Source: DATGUP01 sp035301265
GTDB lineage: Bacteria > Bacillota > Bacilli > Bacillales > Amphibacillaceae
Assembly: GCA_035301265.1 (NCBI GenBank)
Contig: DATGUP010000012.1
Span: forward strand, 1-64,000
DNA: 64,000 nt
Reading direction: 5' to 3'
The position numbers and the translations under genes are program-made. Of the stretch, positions 59,882-64,000 are shown in pieces (within the stretch, counting starts at the first letter, position 1; the number at the start of each line of letters is the position of its first letter). The notes under the pieces are model-generated. The model ran no database searches, was not told the DNA's origin, and saw only the letters and a list, made by a program, of their open reading frames with translations.

Positions 59882-60024
59882 CCGATTCATCTCCTATCTT
59901 TATTATAAACGATTGGCTACTTCTTTAAGTTACAAAGATCTATCAATTTATTTAAGATTTTCCATCATTGTGCCACATTTTAAATGACACATGATAACCG
60001 AATGATCGGCCGTTGAAATGATGT

Positions 60025-60059
60025 TAAAAAAGCCGGAAACACGTCGATTTCCGGCTTTT
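60025..60059 (-). terminator. Terminator between clpC and radA
   Basis: AAAAGCCGGAAA and TTTCCGGCTTTT form a perfect 12-bp stem around CGACGTG-like loop bases, followed by TTTTTT on the minus strand. It is about 30 bases after the clpC stop and suggests radA is partly uncoupled from the heat-shock operon. Confidence 0.9.
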
Positions 60060-60088
60060 ACAATCAGTGATGGAGAGGATGATATTTT

Positions 60089-62518
60089 CTACGGTAAAAC
60101 CGTAAATTCACCTTTTGTGTTCAATCCGATTTTTACTTTTTGTCCCTTGGTAATCGTCTCTTTTAATAACTCTTCAGAAAGCAGATCCTCAATGTTTTTC
60201 TGAATAGCCCTGCGTAGCGGCCGAGCGCCGTATTCAGGTTCGAAACCTACCTTAACAATCTTGTCGATCGCCTTATCCGTTAGTGAGAAGTCTATATCTT
60301 GTTCAACGAGTCTGTCTTTCAGCTGATCGATCATCAGTTTGACGATGCGCCTCATATGTTTTTTCTCAAGCGAATGAAAGACGATTGTTTCATCAATCCG
60401 GTTGAGGAATTCAGGACGAAATGCTTTTTTCATTTCATCGGTTACTTTTTGCTTCATTTCCTTATATTCGTGGCCTTCTTCCTGAAGATTGAAACCGACA
60501 TATCTATTCCGTCTCAACTCATCAGCACCAACGTTTGAGGTCATGATCAGAACCGTATTGCGAAAATCGACAACGCGGCCTTTCGAGTCAGTCAGACGCC
60601 CGTCTTCCAACACTTGCAGCAAGATATTGAACACTTCCGGATGCGCTTTTTCGATTTCATCTAGCAAAACAACGGAATACGGTTTCGTGCGCACCTTTTC
60701 GGTCAGCTGTCCTCCTTCATCATAGCCGACATAGCCCGGAGGTGAGCCGACAAGCCGTGAAGTCGCATGTTTTTCCATATACTCGGACATATCGATCCGG
60801 ATCATCGCATCCTCATCTTCAAACATCGTCTCCGCTAGCGCACGCGCTAACTCTGTTTTTCCGACTCCAGTCGGTCCGAGGAAAATAAATGAACCGATCG
60901 GTCGCTTTGGATCTTTCAATCCAGCGCGCGCCCGTCGTATTGCTTTAGCAACAGCATCGACTGCTTCTTCCTGGCCAATGACCCGCTTATGAAGTTCGGA
61001 TTCGAGATTCAACAGACGTTCACTTTCGTCTTTAGTCAATTTAGCAACGGGGATACCAGTCCAAGTTGAAACAACGCTGGCAATATCTTCAACGGTTACT
61101 TTGGAGTCTTTCTTTCCTTGTTTTTCCCGCCATTCTTTTTTTGTTTTGTCCAATTCTTCGCGCAGTTGTTGTTCCGAATCGCGGAGTGATGCTGCTTTTT
61201 CAAATTCCTGACTTTGCACAGCTGCATCCTTTTCTTTGCGCACTTCGTCGAGCTTTTGCTCCAACTCCTTTAAGTTAGGGGGAACCGTATAAGATCTAAG
61301 CCGCACCTTTGATCCCGCCTCATCAATCAAATCGATCGCCTTATCGGGCAAGAAGCGATCGGTAATATAGCGATCCGACAACTGCGTCGCTGCTTCGATC
61401 GCCTCATCGGTAATCGTCACTCGATGATGAGCTTCGTAACGATCACGCAACCCTTTTAGTATTTTCTCCGTTTCCTCTAGCGTTGGTTCGTCGACTTGAA
61501 TCGGCTGAAAACGCCGTTCAAGGGCAGCATCTTTTTCGATGTATTTACGGTATTCATCTAGCGTTGTCGCACCGATGCACTGCAAATCACCTCTGGCCAG
61601 CGAAGGTTTCAAAATATTGGAGGCATCGATTGCCCCTTCTGCTCCACCTGCACCAATCAATGTGTGCAACTCATCAATAAACAAAATAATGTTGCCTGCT
61701 TGCCGAATTTCTTCCATTACCTTTTTCAAACGGTCTTCAAATTCGCCGCGGTATTTCGTCCCAGCAACAACCGTTCCCATATCAAGAGTCATGACCCGTT
61801 TATCACGGAGTGTTTCGGGAATTTCATTATTGATGATTTGATGAGCAAGGCCTTCTGCTACAGCCGTCTTGCCGACACCGGGTTCCCCGATCAATACCGG
61901 GTTGTTTTTCGTCCGGCGGCTAAGCACCTGGATGACCCGTTCGATTTCTTTACTGCGCCCTATTACTGGGTCGATATGACCTTCCCGTGCACTTTCTGTT
62001 AAATCACGAGCTAATGAATCAAGAGTCGGTGTATTAGCATGGCCTGCAGCCTGACCGCGGCTTTGACGTCCTGCTTGAGCATCATTGCTCCCTAAAAGCT
62101 GCAATACTTGTTGTCTCGCTTTGTTCAAGCTAACGCCTAAGTTATTCAAGACGCGTGCGGCAACCCCTTCGCCTTCTCGGATCAGACCAAGCAAAATATG
62201 CTCTGTTCCAACGTAGGAATGGCCGAGTTTTCGCGCCTCATCTTGTGATAGCTCAACCACCTTTTTCGCCCGCGGAGTGTAATGTATCGTCTGCATCGGT
62301 TGCTTGCCTACGCCAATGAGCGACTCAACTTCTTGTTGAATCTTTTTAACTTCAAGACCAAGCGACTGAAGCGCCTTGGCAGCAATACCATTTCCTTCGC
62401 GGACAAGTCCGAGCAAAATATGTTCTGTGCCAATATTGTTATGCCCTAAACGAACAGCTTCTTCTTGGGACAAAGCTAATACTTTTTGTGCCCTTTCCGT
62501 AAAACGACCAAACATCAT
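60089..62518 (-). CDS. clpC: ClpC, ATP-dependent Clp protease ATPase subunit
   Basis: 809 residues. Double Clp N-domain (1-150), D1 Walker A GEPGVGKT (211-218), a coiled-coil M domain that binds MecA/McsB adaptors (KDAAVQSQEFEKAASLRD region), D2 Walker A GPTGVGKT near 545, and the VGF loop for ClpP (HEFEY...LIG replaced by the ClpC type). It unfolds substrates for ClpP, including arginine-phosphorylated proteins marked by McsB. GGAGG precedes the ATG. Confidence 0.98.
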   Translation of the reverse strand: MMFGRFTERAQKVLALSQEEAVRLGHNNIGTEHILLGLVREGNGIAAKALQSLGLEVKKIQQEVESLIGVGKQPMQTIHYTPRAKKVVELSQDEARKLGHSYVGTEHILLGLIREGEGVAARVLNNLGVSLNKARQQVLQLLGSNDAQAGRQSRGQAAGHANTPTLDSLARDLTESAREGHIDPVIGRSKEIERVIQVLSRRTKNNPVLIGEPGVGKTAVAEGLAHQIINNEIPETLRDKRVMTLDMGTVVAGTKYRGEFEDRLKKVMEEIRQAGNIILFIDELHTLIGAGGAEGAIDASNILKPSLARGDLQCIGATTLDEYRKYIEKDAALERRFQPIQVDEPTLEETEKILKGLRDRYEAHHRVTITDEAIEAATQLSDRYITDRFLPDKAIDLIDEAGSKVRLRSYTVPPNLKELEQKLDEVRKEKDAAVQSQEFEKAASLRDSEQQLREELDKTKKEWREKQGKKDSKVTVEDIASVVSTWTGIPVAKLTKDESERLLNLESELHKRVIGQEEAVDAVAKAIRRARAGLKDPKRPIGSFIFLGPTGVGKTELARALAETMFEDEDAMIRIDMSEYMEKHATSRLVGSPPGYVGYDEGGQLTEKVRTKPYSVVLLDEIEKAHPEVFNILLQVLEDGRLTDSKGRVVDFRNTVLIMTSNVGADELRRNRYVGFNLQEEGHEYKEMKQKVTDEMKKAFRPEFLNRIDETIVFHSLEKKHMRRIVKLMIDQLKDRLVEQDIDFSLTDKAIDKIVKVGFEPEYGARPLRRAIQKNIEDLLSEELLKETITKGQKVKIGLNTKGEFTVLP

Positions 62519-62535
62519 AACCTTTATCCTCCTGT

Positions 62536-63600
62536 CTACGATTCTAATCGCATGCGTTCTCGAATTAATGATGCACGCAAGACATCCCGTTCCATAGCAG
62601 TTAGCGTTTTTTGAGCATATTGCTGCAAAAAGCCGGGCTGTGTCAAAACGACTAATTCATTCAATATCGTACGTTGAACGTCTTTTATTATGTCTAAATC
62701 AATGCCGAGTCGAACATCCGAAAGACAACGTGCCGCCTCTTTAGACTCAATGATCCGGCTGTAGGATAACACGCCATATGATCGGTAAATCCGATCCTCA
62801 AGCCGCATACCGGATTGTTCCATCAATCTTATTCTTGCGTTTCGTTCATGTTCGATCAGCTGACGAACAACGCTTTGCAAATCTTCTACAATATCTTGCT
62901 CTGTTTTTCCGAGTGTAATTTGGTTGGATATTTGGAAAATGTTCCCGAGCGCATCGCTTCCCTCGCCATAAATCCCTCGCACGACAAGCCCAAGCTGATT
63001 AATCGCCGGAATCATACGGTTGATTTGCTGTGTCAACGCCAATGCCGGCAAATGCATCATAACCGAAGCACGCATACCCGTTCCAACATTCGTTGGACAG
63101 CTTGTCAAATAACCTTTCGTTTCATCAAACGCATAATCGATTTTCTCTTCCAGCCAATCATCCAATTCAAAGACTTTCTCCAAAGCTTTATCCAATTGAA
63201 ACCCTGGAAAATAAAGCTGGATACGCATGTGATCTTCTTCATTGATCATAATGGACACTTGTTCATTTTCCGGGATCAGCGTTGCTGCATACTGCGATTT
63301 TTCAGCCAAACTCGGACTCACTAAATGTTTTTCTACAAGTACTTGTTTTTCAATCGCTGATAAATGGCTCATTGGAATAAACTCCAAATTTTTATAATCC
63401 TGAAAAGACACCCGGGCAAACGTTTCCTGAAAAAAATTATAAACATGTTCCAGATCTTCTTTGTTTGCCAAAATCGGAAATGTAAAGTTGTCGAAATTGC
63501 GAGCTAGACGAATCCGACTGCTTAAAACAATATCACTATCGGGACCCTCTTCGCGCATCCAAGGGCTGAGCGCCTCATTCATGAACTGTTTAAGTGTCAT
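62536..63600 (-). CDS. mcsB: McsB, protein arginine kinase
   Basis: 354 residues, phosphagen-kinase fold. SSRIRLARN (28-35) binds ATP phosphates and Cys168 in LTSCPTNVGTGMRAS is the conserved phosphagen-kinase cysteine. It phosphorylates arginines on CtsR and misfolded proteins, marking them for ClpCP. The ATG overlaps the mcsA stop by four bases. Confidence 0.97.
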   Translation of the reverse strand: MTLKQFMNEALSPWMREEGPDSDIVLSSRIRLARNFDNFTFPILANKEDLEHVYNFFQETFARVSFQDYKNLEFIPMSHLSAIEKQVLVEKHLVSPSLAEKSQYAATLIPENEQVSIMINEEDHMRIQLYFPGFQLDKALEKVFELDDWLEEKIDYAFDETKGYLTSCPTNVGTGMRASVMMHLPALALTQQINRMIPAINQLGLVVRGIYGEGSDALGNIFQISNQITLGKTEQDIVEDLQSVVRQLIEHERNARIRLMEQSGMRLEDRIYRSYGVLSYSRIIESKEAARCLSDVRLGIDLDIIKDVQRTILNELVVLTQPGFLQQYAQKTLTAMERDVLRASLIRERMRLES

Positions 63601-64000
63601 GCGTCATCACCTGCTTTTTTTTGCTCCATTTCCTTTTCCAAATTTTTTATTTTATCCCGGATTTCAGCTGCCTCTTCAAAAGCCTCTATTTCAACAAGCC
63701 GCTGCATCTCCATTTTATATCTTTCCAGTTGTTTTTTTACATGTAAATTTCCGCCCTTGCGTTTAGGAATTTTTCCATTATGCTTTGTATTCCCACTGTG
63801 GACACGGCGAAAAATCGGATCTAGACGATCAGAAAACGTATCGTAACAATGCGCACAACCAAACTTTCCCTTGCGCTTAAAATCGGCGAATGTCATACCG
63901 CACTGTGGACACTGTAATTCTTGTGTTTGCTCTAGCCCGGAACTTCCCTTTGAACTAAAAGATGGCGAGTCGAAGTTAAACAATCCGGACAATAAATTAT
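63597..64000 (-). CDS. mcsA: McsA, activator of McsB (partial, 5' end outside window)
   Basis: C-terminal about 134 residues of a protein normally near 185. A zinc CxxC...CxxC pair (CPQCGMTF...CAHCYDTF) and a C-terminal UVR-motif helix (IEAFEEAAEIRDKIKNLE) are visible. Reading frame continues open past the window edge through NLLSGLFNFDS, which matches the interior of B. subtilis McsA, so no start codon is given. It activates McsB kinase. Confidence 0.95.
   Translation of the reverse strand, partial: NLLSGLFNFDSPSFSSKGSSGLEQTQELQCPQCGMTFADFKRKGKFGCAHCYDTFSDRLDPIFRRVHSGNTKHNGKIPKRKGGNLHVKKQLERYKMEMQRLVEIEAFEEAAEIRDKIKNLEKEMEQKKAGDDA

Noticed and set aside
63597..64000. Apparent N-terminal truncation of mcsA
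   Set aside because: The frame stays open to the last base and matches interior McsA sequence, so this is the window edge and not a pseudogene.
1..64000. CRISPR arrays, insertion sequences, prophage genes or tRNA genes
   Set aside because: No repeat-spacer pattern, transposase, integrase, terminal inverted repeats or tRNA-like clover-leaf sequence was seen on either strand.

Overview
This window comes from an endospore-forming member of the Bacillaceae (Bacillota). The evidence is a near-complete B. subtilis-type gene order from mcsA to rpsI, sporulation and germination genes (pdaB, kbaA, gerD, cwlD, sigH), sigma-E- and sigma-G-like promoters in front of some of them, and a T-box riboswitch on cysE-cysS. 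A full seven-gene Mrp Na+/H+ antiporter operon is compatible with a salt- or alkali-tolerant lifestyle, but that is inference. Almost everything is on the minus strand, so the order below follows transcription from high to low coordinates. TTG and GTG starts are common (rpoB, rpoC, mrpA, kbaA, rplK, rpsC and others), each supported by a Shine-Dalgarno sequence or by homology.

Layout. 64000-58500: mcsA (cut by the window edge), mcsB, clpC, radA (class III heat-shock operon). 58320-51400: yacL, gltX, a T-box leader, cysE, cysS, mrnC, rlmB, rae1. 51390-46300: sigH, rpmG, secE, nusG, rplK, rplA, the L10 leader, rplJ, rplL, rsmC. 45870-38590: rpoB, rpoC. 38440-33700: rplGB, rpsL, rpsG, fusA, tuf. 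33600-19120: the S10-spc-alpha ribosomal supercluster, rpsJ to rplQ, including secY, adk, a KOW protein, infA and rpoA. 18990-14740: ecfA1, ecfA2, ecfT, truA, rplM, rpsI. 14550-4930: a block not found here in B. subtilis, with a KdpD/Usp-like protein, mrpABCDEFG, a small repressor-type operon (31-codon ORF, membrane protein, TetR regulator) and an Eis-like acetyltransferase. 4780-640: cwlD, salA, gerD, kbaA, pdaB. 330-1: tandem rrn promoters and the first bases of a 16S rRNA gene.

How it works together. Most of the window is the core gene-expression machinery: ribosomal proteins, RNA polymerase, EF-Tu, EF-G, IF-1, NusG and the Sec translocon. Control signals are visible for several operons: an L10 leader attenuator, probable L1-binding leaders on rplK and rplA, a probable L13 leader, a terminator in the rpoB leader, a terminator between secE and nusG, and the Cys T-box. 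Compared with B. subtilis, three loci are missing from their expected places: map (between adk and the KOW gene), disA (between radA and yacL) and ispD-ispF (between yacL and gltX).

No clearly new large system, phage, insertion sequence or CRISPR array was seen. The most original element is the promoter at 7536-7564. It carries two copies of the palindrome TGACA-N3-TGTCA, one between -35 and -10 and one just downstream of the start site, ahead of the 31-codon ORF, membrane protein and TetR operon.
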